DNA from: Betaproteobacteria bacterium
GTDB lineage: Bacteria > Pseudomonadota > Gammaproteobacteria > Burkholderiales > UBA6910
Direction of reading: 5' to 3'
DNA length: 34,944 bases
Assembly: GCA_016183615.1 (NCBI GenBank)
Contig: JACPEG010000008.1
Coordinates: 1 to 34,944 of the forward strand
Position 1 is the stretch's first letter; every line of letters starts with the position of its first letter. Under the pieces are notes generated by a model. The model did no database searches. It was not told the origin of the DNA and worked only from the letters and a program-made list of their open reading frames with translations. This document shows positions 23,248 to 31,724 of the stretch, in pieces. The position numbers and the translations under genes are program-made.

Positions 23248-25728
23248 GTGGAACGGCTTTTCGAAAACATCTACAAACTGAAGATCTGGGTGCGCCTGGT
23301 CGTCGCCATCTGGCTGATGATCGCCGTCGCCTGGACCGGGATGCTGGGCTGGGCGTTCCGCGTGCAACGGGACACCGCCATCGACCAGGCCCGGGACTTC
23401 GCCGAGAGCGTCCACCAGATGACCCTGGCGGGGCTGACCGGCATGATGATCACCGGCACCGCGGGCCAGCGGGCGGTGTTCCTGGACCAGATCAAGCAGT
23501 CGAACAACATCCGGACGCTGCGGGTGGTGCGGGGCGAGGCGGTCACGCGGCAGTTCGGCAAGGGCGCCGCGGAGGAGATCGCCTCCGATCCCGCCGAGTA
23601 CGAAGTGCTGCGCAGCGGGCGGCCCGTGTTCCAGATCCGGCGCGAGGGCGGGCGCGAAATCCTGAAGGCGGTGATGCCGGCGATCGCCCGCAGAGACTAC
23701 CTGGGCAAGGACTGCCTCGGCTGCCACCGGGTGGCCGAGGGCGCGGTGCTGGGCGCGGTCGCCATGGAAATCTCCCTCGACCGGATGAACGCCGCGGTGA
23801 CCGGCCTCAGCCGCGACGTGTTCTGGACCGCGGTGCTGATTTCCGTCCCGCTGATGCTGCTCATCTACTTTTCGCTGTCCCGCTCCGTGACCCGGCCGCT
23901 CAAGGTCATGACCGACGGGCTCAACCAGATCGCCGAAGGGGAGATCGATCTGAGCCGCCGGCTTCCGGTGCGCGGGTCCGACGAGATCGCCGGGGCCGCG
24001 GCCGCATTCAACCGGGTGATGGAAAAGACCCGCCGCATGGTGGAAGCGGAGCGGATCTCGGCGGACGTGTTCGAGCACGCGCTCGAAGGCATCATGGTGT
24101 GCGACCGCAGCGCCCGCATCCTGAAGGTGAATCCCGCCTTTACCCTTACCACCGGCTATGCCGAGGAAGAAGCCGTGGGCCAGACGCCCAGGCTCCTCCA
24201 GTCGGGCCGGCATGACGAGGCGTTCTACCAGTCCTTCTGGGAGGCGCTCACCACCCGCGGGCAATGGCGGGGCGACATCTGGAACAAGCGCAAGAACGGG
24301 GAGGTTTATCCGGAGTGGCTCAACATCAGCAGCGTCCGGGATGAGCGCGGCGAGATCGAGTACTACATCGCCGTCTTCAGCGACATCACCGAGCGCAAGC
24401 GCCAGGAAGCGATCATCACCTACCAGGCGTACCACGACGCCCTGACCGGGCTGCCCAACCGCGTCCTGTTCAAGGACCGGCTGGATCAGGCCCTGGCGGT
24501 GGCCCGGCGGCGCGGCGACCAGCCGGTGGCGGTGATGTTTCTCGATCTCGACCGCTTCAAGTTCATCAACGACAGCCTGGGACACGACGTGGGCGATCAG
24601 CTGCTCAAGGAAGTGGCGCGGCGCCTGCGGGCCTCGGTGCGCGAGACGGACACCGTCGCCCGGCTGGGCGGGGACGAGTTCACGGTGCTGCTGCCGGAGA
24701 TTTCGGACCCGAAGAGCGCGGAACTGGTGGCCTCCAAGATTCTCGCCGCCACCCGGCAGCCCTACCACATCCGGGACAAGGAGCTGTTCGTCACGACCAG
24801 CATCGGCATCAGCCTCTACCCGGGCGACGGCAGGGGCGGGGAAGACCTGATGAAGAACGCCGATGCCGCGATGTATCACGTCAAGGGGCAGGGGCGCGCC
24901 GGCCACTGCTTCTACGCCCCGGAGCTGGGCACCCACACCCTGCGGCACGTCCAGCTCGAGGGGGAACTGCACCGGGCGATCGAGCGCAACGAGTTCAGCG
25001 TGCTGTACCAGCCCCAGCTGAGCCTCGAGACGGGAAAAATGATCGGCGTGGAGGCGCTGGTGCGCTGGAATCATCCCCGCCTGGGCCAGATTCCCCCGGC
25101 GGAGTTTCTCCATCTCGCCGAGGAAACCGGGCTCATCGTCCCCATCGGCGAGTGGGTGCTCGCCACCGCCTGCAGTCAGGCGTCTTCTTGGCGCGCGCAG
25201 GGATTCGAGCCGTTACTGGTGTCGGTGAACCTCTCGCCGCGCCAGTTCTACCACGACAACCTGATGGAGATGATTGGGAAGGCCCTCGGGAGCAGCGGGC
25301 TGCCGGCGCAGTGCCTGGAGCTGGAGATTTCCGAGGCGCTGGCGATGCAGGAGGTGGAGCGCACCATCGGAATCCTGGAAGCGATCGCGCGGCTGGGGGT
25401 GAGGCTTGCCATTACCGAGTTCGGCGTGGGATTTTATTCCTCGGTCAACGAGCTCAGGCGCATGCCGATCAACACCATCAAGATCGACCGCTCCTTTGTC
25501 AGGGACCTGAACACCGACGCCCAGAATTGCACTCTGGTCGAGGGCATGATCAACCTGTCCCGCGGCCCGGAACTCAAGGTGGTGGCGATGGGCGTGGAAA
25601 ACTCCGGGCAACTGGACCGGCTGCGCGCGATGCGCTGCGACCATGCCCAGGGTCACCTGTTCAGCGAGCCGCTGCCGGCGGAGCGCATTCCCGGGTTATT
25701 GAGCCGCGCCCCGGTTCCTCGGAGCTGA
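23248..25728 (+). CDS. Haem-c sensor PAS-GGDEF-EAL protein with degenerate EAL domain
   Basis: 826 aa, GTG start behind GGGGAGGG. Domain order: membrane span (about 13-36); periplasmic sensor domain (37-190) holding one haem-c site C156-L-G-C159-H160; second span (191-209); HAMP (210-262); PAS (270-385); GGDEF (395-555); EAL (565-815). The GGDEF domain is intact, with the GGDEF signature at 474-478 and the RxxD inhibitory site R465-D468, so it should make cyclic-di-GMP. The EAL signature E602 is present, but the metal-binding DDFGTG segment reads TEFGVG (723-728) and the AEGVE glutamate is Met781, so phosphodiesterase activity is doubtful. The haem suggests sensing of redox state or a gas across the inner membrane. 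Downstream genes are on the other strand. Confidence 0.92.
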   Translation: MERLFENIYKLKIWVRLVVAIWLMIAVAWTGMLGWAFRVQRDTAIDQARDFAESVHQMTLAGLTGMMITGTAGQRAVFLDQIKQSNNIRTLRVVRGEAVTRQFGKGAAEEIASDPAEYEVLRSGRPVFQIRREGGREILKAVMPAIARRDYLGKDCLGCHRVAEGAVLGAVAMEISLDRMNAAVTGLSRDVFWTAVLISVPLMLLIYFSLSRSVTRPLKVMTDGLNQIAEGEIDLSRRLPVRGSDEIAGAAAAFNRVMEKTRRMVEAERISADVFEHALEGIMVCDRSARILKVNPAFTLTTGYAEEEAVGQTPRLLQSGRHDEAFYQSFWEALTTRGQWRGDIWNKRKNGEVYPEWLNISSVRDERGEIEYYIAVFSDITERKRQEAIITYQAYHDALTGLPNRVLFKDRLDQALAVARRRGDQPVAVMFLDLDRFKFINDSLGHDVGDQLLKEVARRLRASVRETDTVARLGGDEFTVLLPEISDPKSAELVASKILAATRQPYHIRDKELFVTTSIGISLYPGDGRGGEDLMKNADAAMYHVKGQGRAGHCFYAPELGTHTLRHVQLEGELHRAIERNEFSVLYQPQLSLETGKMIGVEALVRWNHPRLGQIPPAEFLHLAEETGLIVPIGEWVLATACSQASSWRAQGFEPLLVSVNLSPRQFYHDNLMEMIGKALGSSGLPAQCLELEISEALAMQEVERTIGILEAIARLGVRLAITEFGVGFYSSVNELRRMPINTIKIDRSFVRDLNTDAQNCTLVEGMINLSRGPELKVVAMGVENSGQLDRLRAMRCDHAQGHLFSEPLPAERIPGLLSRAPVPRS

Positions 25729-25768
25729 TTCCGCCGAACGGGCGACGTATCCCGGTTTGCGCCGTGCG

Positions 25769-26035
25769 CTATTTATTCCAATCGGCCATGTCGGAAACCC
25801 GGAGTTCGAAGCTGTCGGTCGTGGCCGATTTGGCGGTCTTGAGCTCGTCCTCGACCTGCTGGAAGGCCGCGGCCAGCTTGAAGCTGAGTCTTGCCAGGTC
25901 TTCCGGGTTTGGCGGAGTCGGGGCGGCCTTATCGCCCACCGGCGCAACCCGCCAGGCTAGCTCGACATAGATTTGCGCTGCCAGGTTTCTCACCTGGTGC
26001 GCTGCCAGTTCTCTCGGGGAGGTTGGGGCGCTCAT
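25769..26035 (-). CDS. Hypothetical 88-aa protein
   Basis: MSAPTSPRELAAHQVRNLAA begins a soluble, largely helical protein, with a Pro-rich turn (APTPPNPED) and a second amphipathic helix (LARLSFKLAAAFQQVEDELK). Family not recognised. Codon use on this strand is protein-like, and the ATG is preceded by a purine-rich AAGGCGA. It lies convergent to the GGDEF-EAL gene and downstream of srkA on the same strand, with about 120 bp in between. Confidence 0.6.
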   Translation of the reverse strand: MSAPTSPRELAAHQVRNLAAQIYVELAWRVAPVGDKAAPTPPNPEDLARLSFKLAAAFQQVEDELKTAKSATTDSFELRVSDMADWNK

Positions 26036-26154
26036 GGGATTCGCCTTCAGGAACGGTGAAAGGACATGCTACGCCGAATCGGGGGGCGAGGGCCTTTTTC
26101 GTCGGGATCGGCCGCAAAGCGGGGCGAAGGGGGATGGCGCCCGCGCCGTCGGCC

Positions 26155-27183
26155 TCATGCCGGCCGCACCGGCGGCTCGTCCATGAGCGCGATCTGCTCG
26201 CGCAATTCGAGAACCCGATCCTGCCAGTAGCGCTGGGTGTTGAACCAGGGGAAGGCCGCCGGGAACGCCGGGTCGTCCCAGCGCCGGGCGAGCCAGGCCG
26301 AGTAGTGGATGAGGCGCAGGGTGCGCAGCGCCTCCACCAGGTGCAGCTCCCGGTCGTCGAACTCGTGAAAGCGCTCGTAGCCCGCAAGCACGTGCTTGAG
26401 CTGCCGCGCCATGTCGGCGCGGCTGCCCGAAAGCAGCATCCACAGGTCCTGCACCGCGGGGCCCATGCGGGCGTCGTCGAAATCCACGAAGTGGGGGCCC
26501 CGCATTTTCTCATTCTCGGTCCACAGCACGTTGCCCGAATGGCAGTCGCCATGCAGCCGCGATGAACGGACGTCGCCGGCGCGGTCATAACAGCGCCGCA
26601 CGCCGTCGAGGGCCTGGGCCGCAACGCTGCTCCAGGCCGCGAGCAAGTCGGGAGGAATGAAACCGTGGGAGAGCAGATACTTCCGCGGTTCCTCGCCGAA
26701 GGTTCCGATGTCGAGGGCAGGCCGCTCGCGGAACGGCGAGAGCGCGCCCACGGCGTGAATGCGGCCGATGAAGCGTCCCATCCATTCCAGCGTGTCGCGG
26801 TCCTCCAGCTCGGGGCTGCGCCCGCCCTGCTTCGGATACACGGCGAACCGGAAACCCTCGAACTCGTGCAGCGTTTTCTCTCCCGCGAGCGGGAGCGGCG
26901 GCACCACGGGAATCTCGCGCTCCGCGAGCTCGCGCACGAAGGCATGCTCTTCGAGAATGGCGGTATCCGACCAGCGCCCGGGACGGTAGAACTTCGCCAC
27001 CACAGACGAGGAAGGGGCCCCCGGCCCCTTCGTGGCCGGCCCTTCCTCGATGCCGATCTGGTAGACGCGGTTCTCGTAGCTGTTGAGGCCGAGCAGGCGC
27101 CCGTCGCTCAGGAGCCCCACGCTTTCCAGCGCCGAGAGGATGCGGTCAGGAGTGAGGGCGGAATAGGGATGGGCGGCGCTCAT
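26155..27183 (-). CDS. srkA: Stress response kinase A (SrkA/YihE)
   Basis: 342 aa from the ATG at 27183, chosen to give the usual N-terminus (SAAHPYSALTPDRILSALES) and to clear the upstream stop; longer frames run into the regulator gene. RLHGDCHSGNVLW is the catalytic loop and HFVDFDDARMGPAVQDLW the metal-binding loop of this aminoglycoside-phosphotransferase-like Ser/Thr kinase; LNSYENRVYQIG is the nucleotide-binding segment. E. coli SrkA protects against stress-induced programmed death. It lies 31 bp after the MocR-type regulator gene, so the two are probably one transcript. Confidence 0.93.
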   Translation of the reverse strand: MSAAHPYSALTPDRILSALESVGLLSDGRLLGLNSYENRVYQIGIEEGPATKGPGAPSSSVVAKFYRPGRWSDTAILEEHAFVRELAEREIPVVPPLPLAGEKTLHEFEGFRFAVYPKQGGRSPELEDRDTLEWMGRFIGRIHAVGALSPFRERPALDIGTFGEEPRKYLLSHGFIPPDLLAAWSSVAAQALDGVRRCYDRAGDVRSSRLHGDCHSGNVLWTENEKMRGPHFVDFDDARMGPAVQDLWMLLSGSRADMARQLKHVLAGYERFHEFDDRELHLVEALRTLRLIHYSAWLARRWDDPAFPAAFPWFNTQRYWQDRVLELREQIALMDEPPVRPA

Positions 27184-27214
27184 GGCCGCCATTGTACAAG
27201 GCGGACTTCCCTGC

Positions 27215-28645
27215 TTAGCCCTTCGCCAGCATCTGCTTCGCCAGTTCCCCCAGACGCCAGACGGCAAGCTCGATGTTCCGCGACCAGGGGTGGCCGCAGT
27301 TCATGCGGAAGCAGTTGCGGTAGCGGCCGGTGGCGGAAAAGAGCGGACCGGGCGCGATGCCGATGTGGTTGCGCAGCGCCTCCCGGTGCAGCTCCAGCGC
27401 GTCGATCCTCGCCGGCAGCTCCACCCACAGCATGAAGCCGCCCTCGGGCCGCGTCACCCGCGTCTCCCCCGGGAACGAGCGCTCGATGGCGGCGGTGAAG
27501 GCCACCAGGTTGTCGCGGAAGATGCGCCGCAGGCGCCGCAGGTGATGGTCGTAGCCGCCGTTGCGCATGAACTCGGCGATGGTCATCTGCAGGACTTCGG
27601 CGGTGGCGATGGAATTGATGAACTTTTCCATTTCCACCCGGGGCTGGAAGCGCCCCGGCGCCACCCAGCCCACCCGGGAGCCGGGGGCGAGAATCTTGGT
27701 GAAGGAGGAGCACAGCATCACCATCCCCTTCTTGTCGAAGCTCTTGGCCGTCACCGGGCGCGGCTCGGCGAAGGTGAGGTCCCCGTAGATGTCGTCCTCC
27801 ATCAGCGGCACGTCGGCGGCGGCGAGCAGCTCCACCAGCCGCTTCTTGTTGGCCTCCGGCATGATGCTGCCCAAGGGATTGTTCACCGTGGGCACCACGA
27901 CGCAGGCCTTCACGCGCCGCGTCTGCAGCGCCATGGAAAGGGCATCGAGCGAGATACCTTCGCGGGGATGGGTCGGAATCTCCAGCGCCTTCATGCCGTG
28001 GCTCTCGATGATCTGCAGCACCCCGAAGTAGGCCGGCGACTCGATGGCGATGGTATCGCCGGGCCTGGCTGCCGCCCGCAGGCACAGGTTGAGGGCCTCC
28101 ATGCAGCCGTTGGTGACCACGAATTCCTCGGGGGCGAGGGCCTTGCCCCAGTCGAGGGAGCGCTTGGAGAGCTCGCGCCGCAGCTCGTCGTTGCCGGCGG
28201 CGAGGGAGTAGTGGGCCAGCGTGCGCGCCTTGCGACGCGATACCGAGGCGAGAATGCGCTGGAGCTTAGCGGCGGGGAACAGCTCCGGGCCGGGACAGCC
28301 GGCGCCCAGCGGCACGGTGCGCGGGCTGCGCGCCGCCGCCAGCACTTCGTCGATCAGCCGCGACACGCCGACGAAGCTGGGCGCGGCGGGCGGGCGCGTG
28401 AGCTCCGGCTCCGGAAGCACCCGCGCCCGCGGGCGCACGAAGTACCCCGACTGGGGCCGCGCCTCCACCAGGCCCCGGTCTTCCAGGATGCGGTAGGCCT
28501 CCAGCACCGTGGAGATGGAGACGCGCTTTTTCTCCGACAGCCGGCGCACCGAGGGGATGCGCTCGCCGGGGCGCAGCGTGCCTCCGTCGATGAGCCCGGA
28601 GATTTCCCCGGCGAGCTGCTGGTAGAGGGTGGTTTCGGTGGTCAT
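27215..28645 (-). CDS. MocR/PdxR-family GntR-aminotransferase regulator
   Basis: 476 aa from the ATG at 28645 (MTTETTLYQQ); an in-frame ATG 54 bp upstream is less likely. The N-terminal winged helix of the GntR type (GERIPSVRRLSEKKRVSIST, about residues 27-46) is joined to a fold-type I aminotransferase domain, with the PLP lysine in SSFTKILAPGSRVGW and the binding residues in TVNNPLG and EDDIYGDL. MocR regulators sense PLP or amino compounds and bind paired direct repeats. Such repeats stand in the divergent promoter region (28743-28786), so it probably controls itself and the DUF2917 gene. The effector is not known. Confidence 0.92.
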   Translation of the reverse strand: MTTETTLYQQLAGEISGLIDGGTLRPGERIPSVRRLSEKKRVSISTVLEAYRILEDRGLVEARPQSGYFVRPRARVLPEPELTRPPAAPSFVGVSRLIDEVLAAARSPRTVPLGAGCPGPELFPAAKLQRILASVSRRKARTLAHYSLAAGNDELRRELSKRSLDWGKALAPEEFVVTNGCMEALNLCLRAAARPGDTIAIESPAYFGVLQIIESHGMKALEIPTHPREGISLDALSMALQTRRVKACVVVPTVNNPLGSIMPEANKKRLVELLAAADVPLMEDDIYGDLTFAEPRPVTAKSFDKKGMVMLCSSFTKILAPGSRVGWVAPGRFQPRVEMEKFINSIATAEVLQMTIAEFMRNGGYDHHLRRLRRIFRDNLVAFTAAIERSFPGETRVTRPEGGFMLWVELPARIDALELHREALRNHIGIAPGPLFSATGRYRNCFRMNCGHPWSRNIELAVWRLGELAKQMLAKG

Positions 28646-28742
28646 GGCCCGATCTCCGCGTTCATGATGTCCCAGCCTGCGACGTAGCGACAGGCACAAT
28701 CCGCCCTCCCGCTAGCCGGTACAGTTGCGCCGCTTTCTTGCG

Positions 28743-28786
28743 CTGTTATGGTAACAATTTTATATCTATGTGACTGTTATGGTCAC
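28743..28786 (+). promoter_or_regulatory. Paired 13-bp direct repeats, likely MocR operator
   Basis: CTGTTATGGTAAC (28743-28755) and CTGTTATGGTCAC (28774-28786) differ at one base and are 31 bp apart, about three helical turns, with an AT-rich stretch between. The first contains the palindrome GTTA-TGG-TAAC; the second sits inside GTGAC-N7-GTCAC. They lie in the divergent region between the MocR-type regulator and the DUF2917 gene, an arrangement like known GabR and PdxR operators. Confidence 0.7.
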
Positions 28787-28801
28787 CCGGACCGGCCTAG
28801 C

Positions 28802-29077
28802 ATGGAACTCATGAACCTGCGGATCATCACCGGCGCACTGACCCTCCAGCCATCCGGCCTGCTGCGGCTCGACGGCGCGCGCGGCGTGACCCTCCGCTGC
28901 CTCTCGGGGCGCCTGTGGATCACGGAAGAGGGCGGCGGAGGCGACGTGTTCCTGGCGGCGGGGGAATTCCACCGCATCGGCCACGGCGGCGTCACGCTGA
29001 TCGAGGCGCTGGAGCCGGCGCAGGTGGTGATCGAAGCGCCGCGCGCCGGTGTGTTGCCTGCGTTGGCGACAGCGTAG
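28802..29077 (+). CDS. DUF2917 family protein
   Basis: 91 aa from the ATG at 28802; the upstream ATG at 28748 falls in the operator. The pattern LRLDGARGVTLRCLSGRLWITEEGGGGDVFLAAGE followed by HRIGHGGVTLIEALEPAQVVIE is characteristic of DUF2917, a small beta-rich, cupin-like domain (LWIT, GD.FL..GE) with no established function. It is divergent from the MocR-type regulator and shares its operator region, so the regulator probably controls it. Confidence 0.85.
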   Translation: MELMNLRIITGALTLQPSGLLRLDGARGVTLRCLSGRLWITEEGGGGDVFLAAGEFHRIGHGGVTLIEALEPAQVVIEAPRAGVLPALATA

Positions 29078-29104
29078 ACCTCGGCGGCCCCGGATCGAGT
29101 TGAC

Positions 29105-29123
29105 GGGCGGGCAAAGCCCGCCC
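29105..29123 (+). terminator. GC hairpin after the DUF2917 gene
   Basis: GGGCGGGC-AAA-GCCCGCCC is a perfect 8-bp stem 28 bp after the stop, immediately before a composite palindromic repeat. No T-run follows. It may act as an mRNA end or belong to the repeat cluster. Confidence 0.4.
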
Positions 29124-29136
29124 TGCGCAAACTGGC

Positions 29137-29209
29137 GTAGGTTGGGCATTCATGCCCAACATTCCGCACCGGAAAAATTGTTGGGCTTCGCAAGCGAAGC
29201 CCAACCTAC
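29137..29209. repeat. Composite REP-like element, copy 1
   Basis: Two hairpins in tandem: GTAGGTTGGGCATTCATGCC onward (29137-29162) and a second built on TTGGGCTTCG-CAAG-CGAAGCCCAA (29179-29209). The outer ends GTAGGTTGGGC and GCCCAACCTAC are inverted repeats. The same two hairpins occur in reverse orientation at 33478-33552. The right end overlaps the stop codon of the DUF3047 fragment. Confidence 0.85.
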
Positions 29210-29613
29210 CGGCTGATGATTTCCGGAGGCTGAATCGCGCCTCGCCCCAACCTGATGTCGCCGTAAAACGTGATGACATCGCCATGGGTGTTGTCGCTGT
29301 CGGTCATCAGCGCCACTGCGCCGACGGGCGGCGGCTCCTCGTCGAAGGCGCGCTTGTAGTCCTCGTAGAGGTTGCGCTCGTAGTCGATCCACTTGTTGAG
29401 GTTGGCGGGCCCCGATTCAACCACGATGGCCTGGATGCGCCGGGTGTGGTTGTTGGGAATGACGGTTCCGGGCAGCGTTGCGGTGTTCCACACGTACGCC
29501 AGCGTGGCGTAGGGCAGTTCGAGGCCGGCGCGGGCGGCGATCAGCAGTGCGCGCAGTCCCAGCCGACTGCCGCGGGTTCCCGCAAGAAATACCCGGTTCG
29601 CGCCGCTCGCCAT
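29206..29613 (-). pseudogene. DUF3047 protein fragment (N-terminal part missing)
   Basis: 135 codons matching the middle and C-terminal part of DUF3047: LELPYATLAYVWNTATLPGT, then RRIQAIVVESG, then YERNLYEDYKRAFDEEPPPV and VALMTDSDNTHGD. The N-terminal third of this roughly 220-240-aa family is absent: an in-frame stop lies four codons before the ATG, and only 33 bp separate it from amiC. The 3' end (PPEIISR) terminates in the CTAC end of a REP-like element, so the native C-terminus may also be lost. It is best treated as a remnant, although a shortened expressed protein is possible. Confidence 0.7.
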
Positions 29614-29646
29614 GACAATAGCTTAACCGCTGCGCGGTGCAGGCGC

Positions 29647-31026
29647 TTACTCGTTCCGCGCCACCTTGGAGCGGGCCAGCGGCGGGTTGGTGGCGAAGTA
29701 GCGCTTGATCCCTTCGAGGATGGCGCGAGCCATCTTGTCCTGGTAGGCCTCGTCCCGGAGCTTCTTCTCTTCGTCCGGATTGCTGATGAAGGCGGTTTCC
29801 ACCAGGATCGAGGGAATGTCGGGGGCCTTCAGCACCGCGAATCCCGCCTGCTCCACCATGTCCTTGTGCAGGCGGTTGATCCCGCCCAGCTCGGAGAGCA
29901 CCGCCTTGCCCACCTTCAGGCTGTCGTTGATGGTGGCGGTCTGGGACAGGTCGAGGAGGGTCTGCCGGAGGTAGGGGTCCTGCACGTCGAGATTCACCCC
30001 GCCGATCAGGTCTGCGTCGTTTTCCTGCTTGGCCAGCCAGCGCGCGGCGGTGGAAGTGGCGCCGCGCTCCGAGAGCGCGAACACCGAGGAGCCCCGGGCA
30101 TGGGGCTTGATGTAGGCATCGGCATGGATCGAGACGAACAGATCGGCGTGAACCCGGCGCGCCTTCTGCACCCGCATGGGCAGCGGAATGAAGTAGTCGC
30201 CGTCGCGGGTGAGCACCGCGCGCATGTTGGGTACCTCGTCCACCAGGACCTTGAGCTTCCTGGCGATGGCGAGCGTGATGTGTTTTTCGTAGGTGCCGCG
30301 CCGGCCCTTGGCGCCCGGATCTTCGCCGCCGTGCCCGGCGTCGATGGCCACGGTGACCAGGCGCTCCGTTTCCTGTTTCGGCCTTTTCGCCGGCTTTTGC
30401 GGCTCCGGCGCCTTCGCGACCGGAGCTGGCTCGGCGGGTTTCGGCTGTTCGTCGTTCGCCTTCGCGGGGGCTCCGGCGACGGGTTTCTCCACCGACGTTT
30501 CGGGGGCCGCCGGCGCTGCGGGCTCGGTCTTGGCTTCTCCCTTGAGCACCAGCTGCATCAGCAGATCCGGCGGCTCCAGCGGATAGACGTCGAGCACCAG
30601 GCGATGGCCGTATTCGCCCACCGGCTTCAGGTTGAAGACCTGGGGATTGACCTCGGTTTTCAAATCCAGCACCAGGCGCACCACGCCTGGCTTGTAGCGC
30701 CCGACGCGCACCGCCTTGATGTAGGGATCGTCGGGCGCGACCTTGTTGGCGATCTCGTTCAGCGCGGGTCCGGATGCCACCTCTTCGAGATCGAGCACCA
30801 CCCGCTCCGGATTCTTGACGACGAGCAGCGTGTGGCGGATCGGCGCATTCGATTCGAGCGTGACGCGGCTGTAATCGCGCGCCGGCCACACCCGGGCCGA
30901 GGTGATCTCAGTGCCGCCGAAAGCCCCGGAGAAAGGAATTGCCAGGAAGAAAAGAAGAACGAACTGCCGGGAGCGGCGGGATGCCGCGATCAGGGGGCGA
31001 CCGATGGCTGCAACTGCTTCAAGCAT
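29647..31026 (-). CDS. amiC: N-acetylmuramoyl-L-alanine amidase with AMIN domain (AmiC type)
   Basis: A 459-aa periplasmic amidase that cleaves the peptide stem from murein during daughter-cell separation. A signal peptide (QFVLLFFLAIPFSGAFG) precedes an AMIN domain (about 40-150; septal targeting), an Ala/Pro/Lys-rich linker (about 165-225) and the Amidase_3 catalytic domain. All zinc and catalytic residues are visible: His in DAGHGG, Glu in YEKHIT, His in SIHAD, and the final Glu in ILVETAF. The 5' end overlaps tsaE by 37 bp, the usual tsaE-amiC order of proteobacteria. Confidence 0.95.
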   Translation of the reverse strand: MLEAVAAIGRPLIAASRRSRQFVLLFFLAIPFSGAFGGTEITSARVWPARDYSRVTLESNAPIRHTLLVVKNPERVVLDLEEVASGPALNEIANKVAPDDPYIKAVRVGRYKPGVVRLVLDLKTEVNPQVFNLKPVGEYGHRLVLDVYPLEPPDLLMQLVLKGEAKTEPAAPAAPETSVEKPVAGAPAKANDEQPKPAEPAPVAKAPEPQKPAKRPKQETERLVTVAIDAGHGGEDPGAKGRRGTYEKHITLAIARKLKVLVDEVPNMRAVLTRDGDYFIPLPMRVQKARRVHADLFVSIHADAYIKPHARGSSVFALSERGATSTAARWLAKQENDADLIGGVNLDVQDPYLRQTLLDLSQTATINDSLKVGKAVLSELGGINRLHKDMVEQAGFAVLKAPDIPSILVETAFISNPDEEKKLRDEAYQDKMARAILEGIKRYFATNPPLARSKVARNE

Positions 31027-31469
31027 TCTTCACCCGCCTCCGTGCCGGCTGCAATTGTCGCATCGCGGCCGGCGTCCGGGATCGTCAGGGTGATGCGGAT
31101 GTCTGCGGGGGGCAGCCGGGCGCCGACTTTCTCCGGCCACTCGATGAGGCAGGTCGTGGTCGGACCGAAACATTCCCGGAAGCCCGCATCTTCCCATTCT
31201 CTTGGATCGTCGAAGCGATAAAAATCAAAGTGATATAAGTATAAGCTCGAAACCTCGTAAAGTTCAACCAGGGTGAAGGTGGGGCTTTTTACCTTGTCCC
31301 GGTAACCCAGCGCCCGCAGCACCCCCCGGACCAGGGTGGTTTTCCCCGCGCCGAGATCGCCAACCAGATAGACGACCAGCCCCGGACGCAACGCCTTCGC
31401 CAGCTCCGCGGCAAGGCGATGAGTGGCTTCCTCGTTGTCCAGGTGGCGTTCGATCTTCACGGGAGACAT
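30990..31469 (-). CDS. tsaE: tRNA threonylcarbamoyladenosine biosynthesis protein TsaE
   Basis: A 159-aa P-loop ATPase of the TsaBDE complex that makes the t6A base at position 37 of ANN-decoding tRNAs. YLVGDLGAGKTTLVRGVLRALG carries the Walker A motif, VKSPTFTLVELYE is the family's switch-like segment and CLIEWPEKVG the conserved IEWPE motif. It is at the head of the reverse-strand pair with amiC. Its length is normal, with a slightly extended C-terminal tail that overlaps the amiC start. Confidence 0.95.
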   Translation of the reverse strand: MSPVKIERHLDNEEATHRLAAELAKALRPGLVVYLVGDLGAGKTTLVRGVLRALGYRDKVKSPTFTLVELYEVSSLYLYHFDFYRFDDPREWEDAGFRECFGPTTTCLIEWPEKVGARLPPADIRITLTIPDAGRDATIAAGTEAGEECLKQLQPSVAP

Positions 31470-31534
31470 GGCGTCGGGAGCCGCGATTATAGGGCAATCC
31501 CATTAGCCATCGTTTGCTCGGGAGCACGTGGGGC

Positions 31535-31650
31535 GGGGATTCATCCCCGATGGAGGTCGCGAATGAATTCGCTCCTACGGGGGTGCTTGGCGAATGGTGG
31601 GGTTGTAGGAGGGGATTCATCCCCGATGGAGGTCGCGAATGAATTCGCTC
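31535..31650. repeat. Tandem pair of GGGGATTCATCCCC / GCGAATGAATTCGC palindromes
   Basis: Each unit carries a GGGGAT-TC-ATCCCC palindrome, about ten bases, then a GCGAAT-GA-ATTCGC palindrome and TCCTACG-like sequence. Unit 1 starts at 31535 and unit 2 at 31611, a 76-bp period. The same sequence family forms the array at the right end of the window. It resembles REP sequences of other proteobacteria. Confidence 0.85.
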
Positions 31651-31681
31651 GTGCGAAACCAGGCTCTCCGTCGCAGGCAAG

Positions 31682-31709
31682 AAAAAAGGGGCGAACCTCT
31701 GTTCGCCCC
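31682..31709 (-). terminator. Rho-independent terminator of the 31725-32171 gene
   Basis: On the reverse strand GGGGCGAAC-AGAG-GTTCGCCCC forms a perfect 9-bp stem followed directly by six T residues, 16 bp after the stop codon. This is a textbook intrinsic terminator. Confidence 0.9.
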
Positions 31710-31724
31710 GAAGGAATGATGCGG

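Noticed and set aside
23092..25113. Long reverse-strand open frame of 673 codons opposite the GGDEF-EAL gene
   Set aside because: It mirrors a clearly coding gene with intact domain motifs; the translation is His/Pro/Gly-rich without domains, a GC-rich antisense artefact.
29152..31221. Forward open frame of 689 codons across amiC and tsaE
   Set aside because: It is antisense to two well-recognised genes and has a low-complexity His/Arg/Gly translation.
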